From: Xylophilus sp. GW821-FHT01B05 | GTDB taxonomy: Bacteria > Pseudomonadota > Gammaproteobacteria > Burkholderiales > Burkholderiaceae_C | Direction: 5' to 3' | Assembly: GCA_038961845.1 (NCBI GenBank) | Contig: CP152408.1 | Coordinates: 4,340,001 to 4,404,000, forward strand | Length of the DNA stretch: 64,000 nt | Part shown: in pieces, positions 18,364 through 28,647 of the stretch | How positions within the stretch are numbered: the stretch's first letter is position 1 | How the letters are laid out: every line of letters begins with the position of its first letter | Made by a program: the position numbers and the translations under genes | Notes under the pieces: model-generated | Seen by the model: only the letters and a program-made list of their open reading frames with translations | Told to the model about the DNA's origin: nothing | Databases searched by the model: none

Positions 18364-19317
18364 TTAGGCGATCAGCCGGCTGCGGGCCTCGGCGTACTCG
18401 CGGCGCAGGCGCGCAATCAGCTCGGCGGCGGGCAGCACTTCATTGATGGCGCCAATGCCCTGGCCGCAGCCCCAGATGTCTTTCCAGGCCTTCTTGGCAT
18501 CGCCGCCGAAGTTCATCTTGCTCGGGTCGCTCTCAGGCAAATTCTCAGGGTCCAGGCCAGCGGCGCGAATCGAGGGCGCCAGGTAGTTGCCGTGCACGCC
18601 GGTGAACAGGTTGCTGTAGATGACGTCGTCCGAGTTGCCGTCGACGATGGCCTGCTTGTAGGCCTCGCTGGCGCGCGCCTCTGCCGTCGCGATGAAGGCC
18701 GAGCCGATGTAGGCAAAGTCCGCGCCCATGGCCTGCGCTGCCAGCACCGCGCCGCCGGTGGCAATGGCGCCCGACAGCGCCACCGGGCCGTCAAACCACT
18801 GGCGGATTTCCTGGATCAGCGCAAACGGGCTCTTCACGCCCGCATGGCCGCCGGCGCCCGCAGCCACCGCGATCAGGCCGTCGGCGCCCTTCTCTATGGC
18901 CTTGCGCGCAAACTTGTTGTTGATGATGTCGTGCAGCACCACGCCGCCATAGCTGTGCGCGGCGGCGTTGATGTCTTCGCGCGCGCCCAGCGAGGTGATC
19001 AGGATCGGCACCTTGTACTTCACGCACAGTTCCATGTCGTGCTCCAGCCGGTCGTTGGACTTGTGCACGATCTGGTTGATGGCAAAGGGCGCGGCGGGCT
19101 GGTCGGGGTGCGCCTTGTCCCAGGCTGCCAGGGTCTCGGTGATCTCGGCCAGCCAGTCTTCCAACTGCGCGGCCGGGCGCGCATTGAGCGCGGGCATGGA
19201 GCCCACCACGCCCGCGGTGCACTGGGCAATGACCAGTTGGGGATTGCTGACGATGAACAGCGGCGAGCCGATGATGGGCAGCGGCAGGCGGTCGAGCGGC
19301 GATGGAAGTCTGGACAT
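18364..19317 (-). CDS. Nitronate monooxygenase / 2-nitropropane dioxygenase family
   Basis: A 317-residue FMN-dependent TIM-barrel protein. LPIIGSPLFIVSNPQLVIA and CTAGVVGSMPALNARP form the FMN-binding N-terminal part. GAGGHAGVKSPFALI carries the catalytic histidine. SGAIATGGAVLAAQAMGADF and YIGSAFIATAEA hold the phosphate-binding glycines. Family members oxidise nitronates such as propionate-3-nitronate or act as enoyl reductase-like proteins. The sequence fits the class often found next to beta-oxidation genes, and an acyl-CoA dehydrogenase gene lies 80 bp upstream on the same strand. The two are separated by a family B repeat, so co-transcription is uncertain. Confidence 0.88.
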   Translation of the reverse strand: MSRLPSPLDRLPLPIIGSPLFIVSNPQLVIAQCTAGVVGSMPALNARPAAQLEDWLAEITETLAAWDKAHPDQPAAPFAINQIVHKSNDRLEHDMELCVKYKVPILITSLGAREDINAAAHSYGGVVLHDIINNKFARKAIEKGADGLIAVAAGAGGHAGVKSPFALIQEIRQWFDGPVALSGAIATGGAVLAAQAMGADFAYIGSAFIATAEARASEAYKQAIVDGNSDDVIYSNLFTGVHGNYLAPSIRAAGLDPENLPESDPSKMNFGGDAKKAWKDIWGCGQGIGAINEVLPAAELIARLRREYAEARSRLIA

Positions 19318-19327
19318 GGCGTGGCGA

Positions 19328-19396
19328 CAGTTTTTAGATAAAAAGTGGCTGAAATCGGCTACCGACTAGGGCACTTAGCTATTATTTAAGTAGCAA
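19328..19396 (-). repeat. Repeat family B, copy 2
   Basis: Shares AAAAAGTGGCTGAAA at one end and TAGCTATTATTTAAGTAGCA at the other with the copy at 35522. It fills the 80-bp gap between the acyl-CoA dehydrogenase stop and the nitronate monooxygenase start. Confidence 0.6.
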
Positions 19397-19397
19397 A

Positions 19398-21188
19398 TCA
19401 GAAAGCTTCAAGTGCCAGGGCGGTCACGCTGCCGGCGCCGTCGACGATGCTGTCGCGCAGCCCCGGCGCGCGCGCCAGGATGTGGCCGGCGTAGAAGCGC
19501 GCAGTGGTGATCTTGGCCTGCATGAAGGCCGCATCGCTATCCCGCGCGAGACAGTCCTCGGCCACCAGCAGCGAACGCGCCAGCTGCCAGCCCGCCACCA
19601 GGTTGCCGGCCAGCATCAGGTAAGGCACGGAGCCGGCAAAGACCGCATTCGGGTCAGTCCGGGAGCCAGCCACGACAAAGTCCACCACGTCGATGAAAGC
19701 CAGGCGCACGGCCTTGAGCCCGCGCAGCACCTCAAGTGCGGCATCGCTGCCACGCTGTGCCAGTTCGGCCTCGGTGGCCTCGATCTGCGCTGCGATCGCC
19801 TTGGCGGTGCGGCCGCCGTCGCGGCCGGTTTTGCGGCCAACCAGGTCATTGGCCTGGATGGCCGTTGTGCCCTCGTAGATGGTCAGGATCTTGGCGTCGC
19901 GGTAGTACTGCGCGGCGCCGGTCTCTTCGATAAAGCCCATGCCGCCATGCACCTGCACGCCGAGCGAGGTGACCTCCAGGCTCATCTCGGTGCTGTAGCC
20001 CTTGACCAGCGGCACCAGGAACTCATAGAAGGCCTGGTTCTGGGCGCGCGCATCGGCGTCGGGGCCATGGTGCGCGGCGTCATAGGCCGCCGCCGCCACG
20101 GCCGCCATGGCGCGACAGCCTTCGGTGAAGGCACGCATGGTCATCAGCATGCGACGCACGTCGGGGTGGTGGATGATGGGCGCGCTGTGCGGCAGCGAGC
20201 CATCCACCGGCCGGCTCTGCACGCGGTCGCGCGCATAGGCCACGGCGCGCTGGTAGGCGCGCTCAGCCACGGCAATGCCCTGCACGCCGACGGCATAGCG
20301 CGCGGCGTTCATCATGATGAACATGTACTCCAGGCCGCGGTTCTCTTCGCCCACCAAAAAGCCCAGCGCCCCGCCCGTATCGCCAAACTGCAGCACCGCC
20401 GTGGGCGAGGCCTTGATGCCCATCTTGTGCTCGATGGAGACGCACTGCACATCGTTGCGCGCGCCCAGGCTGCCATCGGCATTGACCAGAAACTTTGGCA
20501 CCACGAACAGGCTGATGCCCTTCACGCCCTCTGGCGCACCGGCGACACGCGCCAGCACCAGGTGCACGATGTTCTCCGCCATGTCGTGATCACCATAGGT
20601 GATGAAGATCTTGGTGCCAAAGACCTTGTAGCTGCCATCCGGCTGCGGCTCGGCGCGCGTGCGCACCAGCGACAGGTCGCTGCCGGCCTGCGGCTCGGTC
20701 AGGTTCATGGTGCCGGTCCATTGGCCGCTCACCAGCTTCTCCAGGTAGGTGGCCTTGAGCGCGTCGCTGCCGGCGGTCAGCAGCGCCTCGATGGCGCCGT
20801 CGGACAGCAGCGGGCACAGCGCAAAGCTCAGGTTGGCAGAGTTGAGCATCTCGCCGCAGGCCGCGCCAATGGTCTTGGGCAAGCCCTGGCCACCAAAATC
20901 CACCGGATGCTGCAGGCCCTGCCAGCCGCCTTCGGCGTATTGGCGAAACGCCTCCTTGAAGCCGGGCGTGGTGGTGACTGCGCCGTCCTTCCAGCTCGAC
21001 GGCTGCGTGTCACCCAACTGGTTCAGTGGCGCGACCACGTCCTGGGTGAAGCGCGCGCACTCTTCGAGCACGGCCTGTGCGGTGTCCAGGCCGGCATCCT
21101 CGAAGCCGGGCAGTTGGGCGATACGGTCGATGCGGGCCAGGTGCTCGATGTCGAACAGCATGTCCTTGAGGGGGGCGATGTAGCTCAC
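19398..21188 (-). CDS. Acyl-CoA dehydrogenase, long form with extra C-terminal domain
   Basis: A 596-residue FAD enzyme that makes the trans-2-enoyl-CoA in beta-oxidation and passes electrons to ETF. It has the N-terminal SYIAPLKDMLFDIEHL of this long subfamily. TMNLTEPQAGSDLSLVRT and IFITYGDHDMAENIVH line the FAD site. LTIYEGTTAIQANDLVGRK includes the catalytic glutamate. An acetyl-CoA dehydrogenase-type C-terminal extension follows to residue 596. The GTG at 21188 is preferred: CAGGAA lies 8 bases before it and the family begins at Ser-Tyr-Ile there. Length is typical for this group in Burkholderiales. etfBA is encoded a little upstream on the same strand. Confidence 0.92.
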   Translation of the reverse strand: MSYIAPLKDMLFDIEHLARIDRIAQLPGFEDAGLDTAQAVLEECARFTQDVVAPLNQLGDTQPSSWKDGAVTTTPGFKEAFRQYAEGGWQGLQHPVDFGGQGLPKTIGAACGEMLNSANLSFALCPLLSDGAIEALLTAGSDALKATYLEKLVSGQWTGTMNLTEPQAGSDLSLVRTRAEPQPDGSYKVFGTKIFITYGDHDMAENIVHLVLARVAGAPEGVKGISLFVVPKFLVNADGSLGARNDVQCVSIEHKMGIKASPTAVLQFGDTGGALGFLVGEENRGLEYMFIMMNAARYAVGVQGIAVAERAYQRAVAYARDRVQSRPVDGSLPHSAPIIHHPDVRRMLMTMRAFTEGCRAMAAVAAAAYDAAHHGPDADARAQNQAFYEFLVPLVKGYSTEMSLEVTSLGVQVHGGMGFIEETGAAQYYRDAKILTIYEGTTAIQANDLVGRKTGRDGGRTAKAIAAQIEATEAELAQRGSDAALEVLRGLKAVRLAFIDVVDFVVAGSRTDPNAVFAGSVPYLMLAGNLVAGWQLARSLLVAEDCLARDSDAAFMQAKITTARFYAGHILARAPGLRDSIVDGAGSVTALALEAF

Positions 21189-21213
21189 GAAAGTGTTCCT
21201 GTGGTGGGGTCTC

Positions 21214-22347
21214 TTATTGCCGCAGTTGGCCGCTGCCCGCAACGATGGACAGATCAACGTAGCGCGAGCCGGTGTGCTCACCCGGGCGGAAGCTGATGAC
21301 GTAGTCGCCCAGGTCGAAACGGTCCATGCTGTCGAGCGCCTTGACCAGGCTGTCGCGCGTGGGGTTGGCGCCGGCGCGCTTGACCGCCTCGGCCAGCACG
21401 CGGCCGTTGATATAGCCCTCCAGCATGGCGTGGCCGCCAGGAGTCGGGCTTTTTGACGCCTTCAGCGCCTGCTGGAAGTCGCGCACCAGGCGCGTGCTGA
21501 GCTTGGTCGGACTGGGCGTGACCTGCGCGATCGAGATGCCCGCAAGCTGCTCCTCGCCCAGCCGGCGCGAGAGCTGCTCCACATCGATGTCTGAACTCGC
21601 AAACAGCTGCGCCCCGCCACCATCCGAGCGATACAGCTCGACAAAACCGGCGCTGGCCGCGCCAGCCAGGATCAGGATCGCCTGCGGCCCCGCGGCCCGC
21701 AGCGCGGCCACGGCAGGCTGTACCTTGCTGGAATTGGGGGGCACGGTTGCCACAGCCACCAGCGTCAGCTTGCGGCGCGCCGCGCTGTCTGTGAGCAAAG
21801 TGCGCACGGCCTGGGCTTGGGCATCGTCTTCCATGAAGACGCCAAGCTTGCTGATGCCCAGCGTGGCCAGGTGCTGCATGATCTTGTCGACCTGCTCCGC
21901 CAGCCCGGCCCGCACGCTGTAGACCAGCGGCAGGTCACCGGCCAGTTGCGTGGCGCGGTAGCCGACCAGCGGCAGCTTCTCTTGCTCCAGCAGTCCGCTG
22001 GCGATCAGGTCGCCCACGCCGCGCGTGCCAAAGTAGCCCGCCAGCGCCAGCGGGCGCTGCTCGGCCACGTTGGCCCGCGTCAGGCTGACCGTGTCTTCCG
22101 GCCGGGAGCCGTCGTCCTTGGATACCAGCTTGAGCGTATTGCCCGCCGCCCCGCCAGCGGCGTTGAACTGGGCAAAGGCCAGTTGCAGCCCGGCCTCGTA
22201 GGCACGCCCCATCGGGGCCTGCACCCCGGTCAGGGGTGCGACCTGCAGCACCACCAGAGAGGCCGCCTGCACGGATGCCGCGGCCCAGGCGGCGCAAGCC
22301 CCCAGAAAAAAACCACGGGCCTTGCGGCCGGCATGGAGCGTTCGCAT
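21214..22347 (-). CDS. Leu/Ile/Val-type periplasmic binding protein (LivK family)
   Basis: A 377-residue type I periplasmic binding protein. A signal peptide ([20 protein letters not shown], cut after QAA) is followed by [41 protein letters not shown] and [20 protein letters not shown] are the Peripla_BP_6 hallmarks. No permease or ATPase genes of a Liv transporter are next to it, so it is an orphan or works as a receptor. It lies 25 bp upstream of the acyl-CoA dehydrogenase start on the same strand and may share its transcript. Ligands of such proteins range from branched amino acids to aromatic and short acids; the actual one is unknown. Confidence 0.87.
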   Translation of the reverse strand: MRTLHAGRKARGFFLGACAAWAAASVQAASLVVLQVAPLTGVQAPMGRAYEAGLQLAFAQFNAAGGAAGNTLKLVSKDDGSRPEDTVSLTRANVAEQRPLALAGYFGTRGVGDLIASGLLEQEKLPLVGYRATQLAGDLPLVYSVRAGLAEQVDKIMQHLATLGISKLGVFMEDDAQAQAVRTLLTDSAARRKLTLVAVATVPPNSSKVQPAVAALRAAGPQAILILAGAASAGFVELYRSDGGGAQLFASSDIDVEQLSRRLGEEQLAGISIAQVTPSPTKLSTRLVRDFQQALKASKSPTPGGHAMLEGYINGRVLAEAVKRAGANPTRDSLVKALDSMDRFDLGDYVISFRPGEHTGSRYVDLSIVAGSGQLRQ

Positions 22348-22448
22348 ATTGGTCTCCTCCGCTTGCGGATGTCTGCTGCCATTTGCTGGTCTGGTGGCAC
22401 ACGCACCAGCCGCATTTTTTCTTCTTCTGCTGTCCCTTGAGACAGGAA

Positions 22449-22466
22449 CGGCGCCCGAAGGCGCCG
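22449..22466 (-). terminator. etfBA terminator with cUUCGg tetraloop
   Basis: Read on the minus strand, CGGCGCC-TTCG-GGCGCCG is a perfect 7-bp stem closed by the very stable C(UUCG)G tetraloop, 9 bp after the etfA stop. The following TTCCTGT is only a weak U-tract. Confidence 0.7.
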
Positions 22467-22474
22467 CTTGCTGC

Positions 22475-23407
22475 TTACAGAGCCTTGACCAGCTCCGGCA
22501 CAGCCGTGAACAGGTCGGCCACCAGGCCGTAGTCGGCCACCGAGAAGATCGGAGCCTCTTCGTCCTTGTTGATCGCCACGATCACCTTGGAGTCCTTCAT
22601 GCCGGCCAGATGCTGGATGGCGCCGGAGATGCCCACGGCCACATACAACTGCGGCGCGACGATCTTGCCGGTCTGGCCCACTTGCCAGTCGTTGGGGGCG
22701 TAGCCCGCATCAACTGCGGCACGGCTGGCACCCAGGCCGGCGCTGAGCTTGTCGGCCAGCGGCGTCATGACTTCATTGAACTTCTCGGCGCTGCCCAGGG
22801 CACGGCCACCGGAGACGATGATCTTGGCGGCGGTGAGTTCAGGGCGGTCGCTCTTGGTGACTTCGCGGCCCACAAAGCTGCTCTTGCCGCTGTCGGCAAC
22901 GGCGTCGGTCTTCTCTACCGCAGCGCTGCCGCCTTCGGCTGCCGCCGGGTCGAAACCGGTGGTGCGCACGGTGATGACCTTGACCTTGTCGCTGCTTTGC
23001 ACGGTGGCAATGGCGTTGCCGGCGTAGATCGGGCGCTCGAAGGTGTCGGCCGCGTCGACCTTGGTGATGTCGCTGATCTGGGCGACATCCAGCTTGGCAG
23101 CAACGCGCGGGGCCACGTTCTTGCCGCCGGCGGTGGCCGGGAACAGGATGTGGCTGTAGTTGCCGGCGATGGCCAATACTTGGGCCGCAACGTTCTCGGC
23201 CAGGCCATCGGCCAGGCTGGCGCCGTCGGCGAGGATGACCTTCTTCACGCCAGCGATCTTGGCAGCGGCGTCGGCCGCGGCCTGGGCGTTCTGGCCGGCA
23301 ACCAGCACATGCACGTCTGCGTCGCAGGCCAGCGCGGCGGTGATGGTGTTGAGGGTAGAGGGCTTGATCGACTGGTGGTCGTGTTCAGCGATGACGAGTG
23401 CGCTCAT
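22475..23407 (-). CDS. etfA: Electron transfer flavoprotein, alpha subunit
   Basis: A 310-residue EtfA. The N-terminal domain ([20 protein letters not shown]) is followed by the FAD-binding C-terminal domain with [33 protein letters not shown], the signature [20 protein letters not shown], and [19 protein letters not shown]. With EtfB it accepts electrons from acyl-CoA dehydrogenases (two are encoded in this window) and delivers them to ETF-ubiquinone oxidoreductase. It lies 2 bp downstream of etfB in a two-gene operon closed by a strong hairpin. Confidence 0.97.
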   Translation of the reverse strand: MSALVIAEHDHQSIKPSTLNTITAALACDADVHVLVAGQNAQAAADAAAKIAGVKKVILADGASLADGLAENVAAQVLAIAGNYSHILFPATAGGKNVAPRVAAKLDVAQISDITKVDAADTFERPIYAGNAIATVQSSDKVKVITVRTTGFDPAAAEGGSAAVEKTDAVADSGKSSFVGREVTKSDRPELTAAKIIVSGGRALGSAEKFNEVMTPLADKLSAGLGASRAAVDAGYAPNDWQVGQTGKIVAPQLYVAVGISGAIQHLAGMKDSKVIVAINKDEEAPIFSVADYGLVADLFTAVPELVKAL

Positions 23408-23409
23408 GG

Positions 23410-24159
23410 TCAGATTACCTTGGCTTCGGTCTTGAGTTTTGCGACAAGGGTGGCAACGTCGGGCACCTTGATGCCGGCACCGCGCTTGGGCGGCTCGCTG
23501 ACCTTGAGGGTCTTCAGGCGCGGATTGACGTCAACGCCGAGGTCCTCGGGCTTGACCGTGTCGAGCTGCTTCTTCTTGGCCTTCATGATGTTGGGCAAGG
23601 TGACGTAGCGCGGCTCGTTCAGGCGCAGGTCGGTCGTGATGATGGCCGGCAGCGTGAGGCTGAGGGTTTCCAGACCACCGTCGACTTCACGGGTGACGTT
23701 GACCTTGTCGCCAGCAACCTCAACCTTCGATGCGAAGGTGGCTTGCGGCAGGTCTGCCAAAGCCGCCAGCATCTGGCCGGTCTGGTTGGCGTCGTCATCG
23801 ATGGCTTGCTTGCCGAGGATGACCAGGCCGGGCTGTTCCTTGTCGACCAGAGCCTTGAGCAGCTTGGCCACGGCCAGGGGTTGCAGCTCTGCGGTGGTCT
23901 CGACCAGGATGGCGCGGTCGGCGCCAATGGCCAGGGCGGTGCGCAGGGTTTCCTGGCACTTGGCGTCGCCGCAGCTCACTGCGATGACTTCAGTCACTAC
24001 GCCCTTTTCCTTCAAACGCACCGCCTCTTCAATGGCGATCTCGTCGAACGGGTTCATGCTCATCTTCACGTTGGCAATGTCCACGCCCGTTTGATCGGAT
24101 TTCACCCGAACCTTCACGTTGTAGTCCACCACCCGCTTCACGGGTACCAAAACCTTCAT
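23410..24159 (-). CDS. etfB: Electron transfer flavoprotein, beta subunit
   Basis: A 249-residue EtfB beginning [20 protein letters not shown], the standard N-terminus of the proteobacterial subunit. [19 protein letters not shown] and the AMP-site region [19 protein letters not shown] also fit. Near the C-terminus [13 protein letters not shown] is the interaction loop. The ATG at 24159 is fixed by this N-terminus and by AAAGGAG upstream; the in-frame extension to 24288 is not part of the protein. Two palindromic sites upstream may bind the regulator of fatty acid catabolism. Confidence 0.97.
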   Translation of the reverse strand: MKVLVPVKRVVDYNVKVRVKSDQTGVDIANVKMSMNPFDEIAIEEAVRLKEKGVVTEVIAVSCGDAKCQETLRTALAIGADRAILVETTAELQPLAVAKLLKALVDKEQPGLVILGKQAIDDDANQTGQMLAALADLPQATFASKVEVAGDKVNVTREVDGGLETLSLTLPAIITTDLRLNEPRYVTLPNIMKAKKKQLDTVKPEDLGVDVNPRLKTLKVSEPPKRGAGIKVPDVATLVAKLKTEAKVI

Positions 24160-24226
24160 TGCTGCGGCTCCTTTGACAATGGTTGATAGCGCTCGGATCC
24201 GGTCAATTTTATGCCCAACAATTTTC

Positions 24227-24244
24227 GTTAAGCGTTCACTTAAC
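24227..24244. promoter_or_regulatory. Inverted repeat GTTAAG-N6-CTTAAC upstream of etfB
   Basis: Perfect 6-bp arms in the etfBA promoter region, about 68 bp from the start codon. A plausible site for a dimeric regulator; which one is unknown. Confidence 0.35.
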
Positions 24245-24302
24245 CAAAAGCAGGGGCCGACCGGCTGTCGTGCCAGAGCCCATCGCAAGGCCCGTTAAAA
24301 GC

Positions 24303-24314
24303 ACGACCGTTCGT
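24303..24314. promoter_or_regulatory. Short palindrome ACGA-CCGT-TCGT upstream of etfB
   Basis: Four-base arms in a 12-bp site 144 bp upstream of etfB and just after the MscS gene stop. TetR-type regulators of fatty acid genes in betaproteobacteria recognise CG-rich palindromes of this general look; the assignment is a guess. Confidence 0.25.
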
Positions 24315-24320
24315 TTTTTA

Positions 24321-25586
24321 TTATAGAGAGGCGACTGCGGGCGGCGCTGGCGTCACATGCACCACACGCTGCGGATAAGGGATATTGATTCCCGCCGCCC
24401 GCAGCGATTCAAGAATGGCGATATTCACCGCCGAGCGCACATTGGCCTGCCCGTTGGACGGATCGTTGACCCACAGATTGAGTGTGAACAGCAGGCCATC
24501 CGGCGCGAAGCTCATCAGGTAGGCCACCGGCGCGGGCGTCTGCAGCACGCGCAACTGGGCCGCTGCGGCTTCGCTCAGCAGGCGCTGCACCAGGGCCACG
24601 TCGCTGTCGTAGCCCACCGTGATGTCGGTGGTGATGTTGAACTTGAGGTCGGCCTGCGACAGGTTCTCTACCCGCTGCGTGATGAAGGTCTCGTTCGGGA
24701 TGATGGCCTCGCGCCCGTTGCCCGCGCGCACCAGGGTGTAGCGGGTCTTGATGTCGGTGACGCGGCCTTCGAAGGTGTCTATTCTGATGTTGTCGCCAAT
24801 GCGCAGCGAGCGCTCCAGCAGGATCACAAAGCCGCTGATGTAGTTGGAGGCCAGCTTCTGCAACCCAAAGCCCAGGCCCACGCCAATGGCGCCGCCAAAC
24901 ACCGAGAGCGCCGTCAGGTCCACCCCCACGATGGACAGCACGAACAGCATGCCCACCAGCAGCAGCACCGCCCGCGTCACATTGGCCGCCACCTTGCGCA
25001 GCGACAGATCGCTGACCGCGCTGCGCAGGATGCGGCGCTCGAACGCGGACGATATCCAGAGCGTGACCACCAGCATCAGCCCGGCAGAGAGCGCGCCCTC
25101 CAGCAGAGTGCGCAGGTCCACCCGGGTTTTGCCGAAACTCAGCGTGATCGACTCAAGCTGGCCCAGCACCGCCGGCAACAGGCCCACGGCCCACAGCACC
25201 GCCACGATCCAGGCGCCCCACGATACAAAGCGCTCGACCAGGCGCGAGGCCGACGACTGCGGGAACACAGACACCAGCACCCGCGCGCACAAGCGCACCA
25301 CCACCAGTGACATCAGCACCGGCACCGCGATGCGCAGCACGAACAGCGGCAGGTACAGCGCCACCACCTGCCCGGCCGCGTAGACCAGCACCAACGCCAG
25401 CAGCGGGAACAGCACGCCGTCCACGATGCGCTGACCAAACCAGACCGAATTCGCGTCTGGCTGCCGATCACGCCCGAACCAGCGCGCCACGCCATAGGCC
25501 AGCGCCACGCAGGCCGCCACCAGCAACAGGCCCAGCCAGGGGTTGGAGCCGTGAAAATCGGCCAGCAGTTGTTGCAATGCCTCCAT
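24321..25586 (-). CDS. MscS-family mechanosensitive channel
   Basis: A 421-residue inner-membrane channel protein. Four to five hydrophobic segments precede the MscS pore/beta core. FGGAIGVGLGFGLQKLASNY is the pore-lining TM3-type helix, followed by ISGFVILLERSLRIGD. Later motifs are IDTFEGRVTDIKTRYTLVR and IPNETFITQRVENLS. It probably releases small solutes on hypo-osmotic shock; the longer N-terminus puts it with YbdG/YnaI-like channels rather than minimal MscS. The ATG follows GGAGG by 4 bp. Its first base is shared with the stop of the upstream histone-deacetylase-like gene (TGATG), so the two are translationally coupled. Confidence 0.92.
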   Translation of the reverse strand: MEALQQLLADFHGSNPWLGLLLVAACVALAYGVARWFGRDRQPDANSVWFGQRIVDGVLFPLLALVLVYAAGQVVALYLPLFVLRIAVPVLMSLVVVRLCARVLVSVFPQSSASRLVERFVSWGAWIVAVLWAVGLLPAVLGQLESITLSFGKTRVDLRTLLEGALSAGLMLVVTLWISSAFERRILRSAVSDLSLRKVAANVTRAVLLLVGMLFVLSIVGVDLTALSVFGGAIGVGLGFGLQKLASNYISGFVILLERSLRIGDNIRIDTFEGRVTDIKTRYTLVRAGNGREAIIPNETFITQRVENLSQADLKFNITTDITVGYDSDVALVQRLLSEAAAAQLRVLQTPAPVAYLMSFAPDGLLFTLNLWVNDPSNGQANVRSAVNIAILESLRAAGINIPYPQRVVHVTPAPPAVASL

Positions 25587-26554
25587 CAAACCTCCGCCAG
25601 CACCCGCAGGTGCGCCTCAACACTGCGCGCCAGCGCATCCAGGTGGTAGCCGCCTTCCAGGCAAGACACGATGCGCCCGCGCGCAAAGCGCCGCGCCACA
25701 TCCTTCATACGCTCGGTGATCCAGGCAAAGTCTTGTTCGGTCAGGCCGAGCCGGCCCAGATCGTCCTCGCGGTGGGCATCGAAGCCAGCGCTGATGAACA
25801 GCATCTCGGGGCGGAATGCCTCCAGCCGCGGCATCCACATCATCTCGATCAGCTCGCGTACATCCATGCCCCGCGTATAGGCCGCTATCGGCAGGTTCAG
25901 CATATTGGGCGCCGGGTTCTCGGTGCCGCTGAAGGGGTAGAACGGGTGCTGGAAGAAACCCACCATCAGCACCCGCTCGTCGCCGGCACAGATGTTCTCG
26001 GTGCCGTTGCCGTGGTGCACGTCGAAGTCGACGATGGCCACGCGCTTCAGGCCATGCACCTCCAGCGCATGGCGCGCGGCCAGCGCCACGTTGTTGAAGA
26101 AGCAGAAGCCCATGGCGCGGTCGCGCTCGGCATGGTGGCCGGGCGGGCGCACCGCGCAGAAGGCATTGGCCAGCTCGCCCGCGATCACCGCGTCGGTCGC
26201 GGCCACGGCCGCGCCGGCGGCGCGCAGCGCGGCGTTCCAGGTGTAAGGGTTAAGGCTGGTGTCGGGGTCGATCGCGGCATGCGCCGGGCCGCCCGCTGCT
26301 ATATCCTCGACCAGCCGCGCGGTCATGCCCTGCAGCCGGTCGATGTGGGTCGCCGAATGCGCGCGCAGCAGGTCGGCATGGCTGGCCAACGGCGCCTCGC
26401 ACCGCTCCAGTGCATCGCCTACGCCGGTCAGCAGCAATCGGTCTTCGATGGCGTCCAGGCGCGCCGGGCATTCGGGATGGTCTGCACCCATCTCATGCTG
26501 CCAGCAATCGCGATGGGTGAAGTAGCCGGTTTTATTCAAGGGGAGCCACTCCAT
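25586..26554 (-). CDS. Histone deacetylase-like zinc amidohydrolase (HdaH/AcuC/APAH family)
   Basis: A 322-residue arginase-fold deacetylase. The N-terminus (TGYFTHRDCWQHEMGADHPE) is typical of bacterial class II-like enzymes. The active-site charge-relay histidines are in VRPPGHHAERD, the zinc ligands are in DFDVHHGNGTE and SAGFDAHREDDLG, and CLEGGYHLDALA closes the domain. It probably deacetylates small acetylated amines such as polyamines, or protein lysines; the substrate is unknown. The ATG at 26554 was preferred, with AAGAGA upstream. Only 27 bp separate it from the divergent MoxR start. It overlaps the MscS gene by one base. Confidence 0.92.
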   Translation of the reverse strand: MEWLPLNKTGYFTHRDCWQHEMGADHPECPARLDAIEDRLLLTGVGDALERCEAPLASHADLLRAHSATHIDRLQGMTARLVEDIAAGGPAHAAIDPDTSLNPYTWNAALRAAGAAVAATDAVIAGELANAFCAVRPPGHHAERDRAMGFCFFNNVALAARHALEVHGLKRVAIVDFDVHHGNGTENICAGDERVLMVGFFQHPFYPFSGTENPAPNMLNLPIAAYTRGMDVRELIEMMWMPRLEAFRPEMLFISAGFDAHREDDLGRLGLTEQDFAWITERMKDVARRFARGRIVSCLEGGYHLDALARSVEAHLRVLAEV

Positions 26555-26581
26555 GTCTCTTTTTCGGCTAACGTCCATGCC

Positions 26582-27502
<921 letters not shown>

Positions 27503-27513
27503 CATGAAGCTCT

Positions 27514-27602
27514 CCCCCAGGCTTGCCCACTACGTGTGGCCGCCAACCCCCTCACCGGGGGCAACACCAGCGGCCCGGCAAAGCCGGTTCCGCGGCGTTT
27601 CT
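27514..27602 (+). repeat. Repeat family A, copy 2 (inside the moxR operon)
   Basis: Nearly identical to copy 1 over GGCAACACCAGCGGCCCGGC and the following AAAGCCGGTTCCGCGG. It sits in the 158-bp gap between the MoxR and DUF58 genes, again within a transcription unit. The CCGGC-AAA-GCCGG hairpin is intact. Confidence 0.8.
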
Positions 27603-27660
27603 GGGTTGGGCCGCGCCTGTGCCATGCGCTACGGGCCATGCCCAACGAGGCAGCACTGAC

Positions 27661-28647
27661 ATGGCGACTCCGACTGCATCCGTCACGCCGAGCCATACAG
27701 GCCGCATCAGCGGCTGGCTGGCCAACCGCCTGCCGCTCCAGGACACCCAGTTGCTGACGCAGAACAACGTCTACATCCTGCCCACGCGCGCCGGCCTGGC
27801 ACTGGTGGCCACGCTGCTGGTGCTGCTGGTGGCCTCGATCAATTTCGAACTGAACCTGGGCTATCTGCTGACCTTTCTGCTGGCCGGTGCCGCGGCGGTG
27901 GGCATGTACCTGGGCCACGGCACGCTGCGCGGCACCACGCTGCACCTGGCGCCGCCCGAGCCGGCCTTTGCCGGCAGCGCTGCGGTGCTGGACATCCAGC
28001 TCTCCAGCGCGCGCGCCGCGCCGCGCCACGCGCTGGCCGTGGCCGTGCGCGGCAGCCAGGCCTATTCATGGACCGATGTACCCGGGGGCGGCATGGCCAC
28101 GGTGCAGGTGTCCTTCGTGCCCCCCGGGCGCGGCCTGCATGCGGTGCCCATGCTCACCGCAGAGACGCGCTTCCCGCTGGGCACCTTCCGTGTCTGGACG
28201 GTCTGGCGCCCCGCTGCGCAGGTGCTGGTCTACCCCGCGCCAGAAACCCCCGCGCCGCCGCTGCCGACTGGCGCGTCCACCGCGGGTAACGCGCCGGTGC
28301 AGGCGCAGGCGCGCGGCCCGGGCGAGATCGATGGCCTGCGCGCCTACCAGCGCGGCGACCCGCTGCGCATGGTGGTCTGGAAGAAGGCAGCGCGCGCCAT
28401 CGCTGCCGGCAGCGACGACCTGGTCAGCCGCGACACCCATCACACGCAGCAGCAGGACCTGTGGTTTGACCTGGCCCATACCGGCGCGCCCGCGCTGGAG
28501 CAGCGCCTGTCGCGCCTGTGCGCCTGGGTGCTGCAGGCCGAACGCCTGGGCGTGCCCTACGGCCTGCGCCTGCCCGGCGCCACGCTGCAGCCGGCGCAAG
28601 GCCCGGCGCACCAGCGGCAATGCCTGGAGGCACTGGCACGATGCTGA
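27661..28647 (+). CDS. DUF58-domain membrane-anchored protein
   Basis: A 328-residue protein. Two hydrophobic segments near the N-terminus (ALVATLLVLLVASINFELNL, then LLTFLLAGAAAVGMYLG) are followed by an extracytoplasmic or cytoplasmic region with the DUF58 signature EIDGLRAYQRGDPLRMVVW and KKAAR. DUF58 proteins are partners of MoxR ATPases and have a von Willebrand A-like end. The biological target of this pair is not known. The ATG at 27661 was chosen; an upstream in-frame start at 27523 would translate the repeat element. It overlaps the next gene by 7 bp. Confidence 0.85.
   Translation: MATPTASVTPSHTGRISGWLANRLPLQDTQLLTQNNVYILPTRAGLALVATLLVLLVASINFELNLGYLLTFLLAGAAAVGMYLGHGTLRGTTLHLAPPEPAFAGSAAVLDIQLSSARAAPRHALAVAVRGSQAYSWTDVPGGGMATVQVSFVPPGRGLHAVPMLTAETRFPLGTFRVWTVWRPAAQVLVYPAPETPAPPLPTGASTAGNAPVQAQARGPGEIDGLRAYQRGDPLRMVVWKKAARAIAAGSDDLVSRDTHHTQQQDLWFDLAHTGAPALEQRLSRLCAWVLQAERLGVPYGLRLPGATLQPAQGPAHQRQCLEALARC

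Noticed and set aside
19482..21296. A 604-codon plus-strand frame opposite the long acyl-CoA dehydrogenase
   Set aside because: Shadow frame with biased composition and no motif; the minus-strand gene has a catalytic YEGT motif and proper length.
25307..26581. N-terminal extension of the MoxR ATPase by about 425 residues
   Set aside because: The extension is antisense to the deacetylase gene, and the conserved MoxR N-terminus begins at the ATG at 26582.
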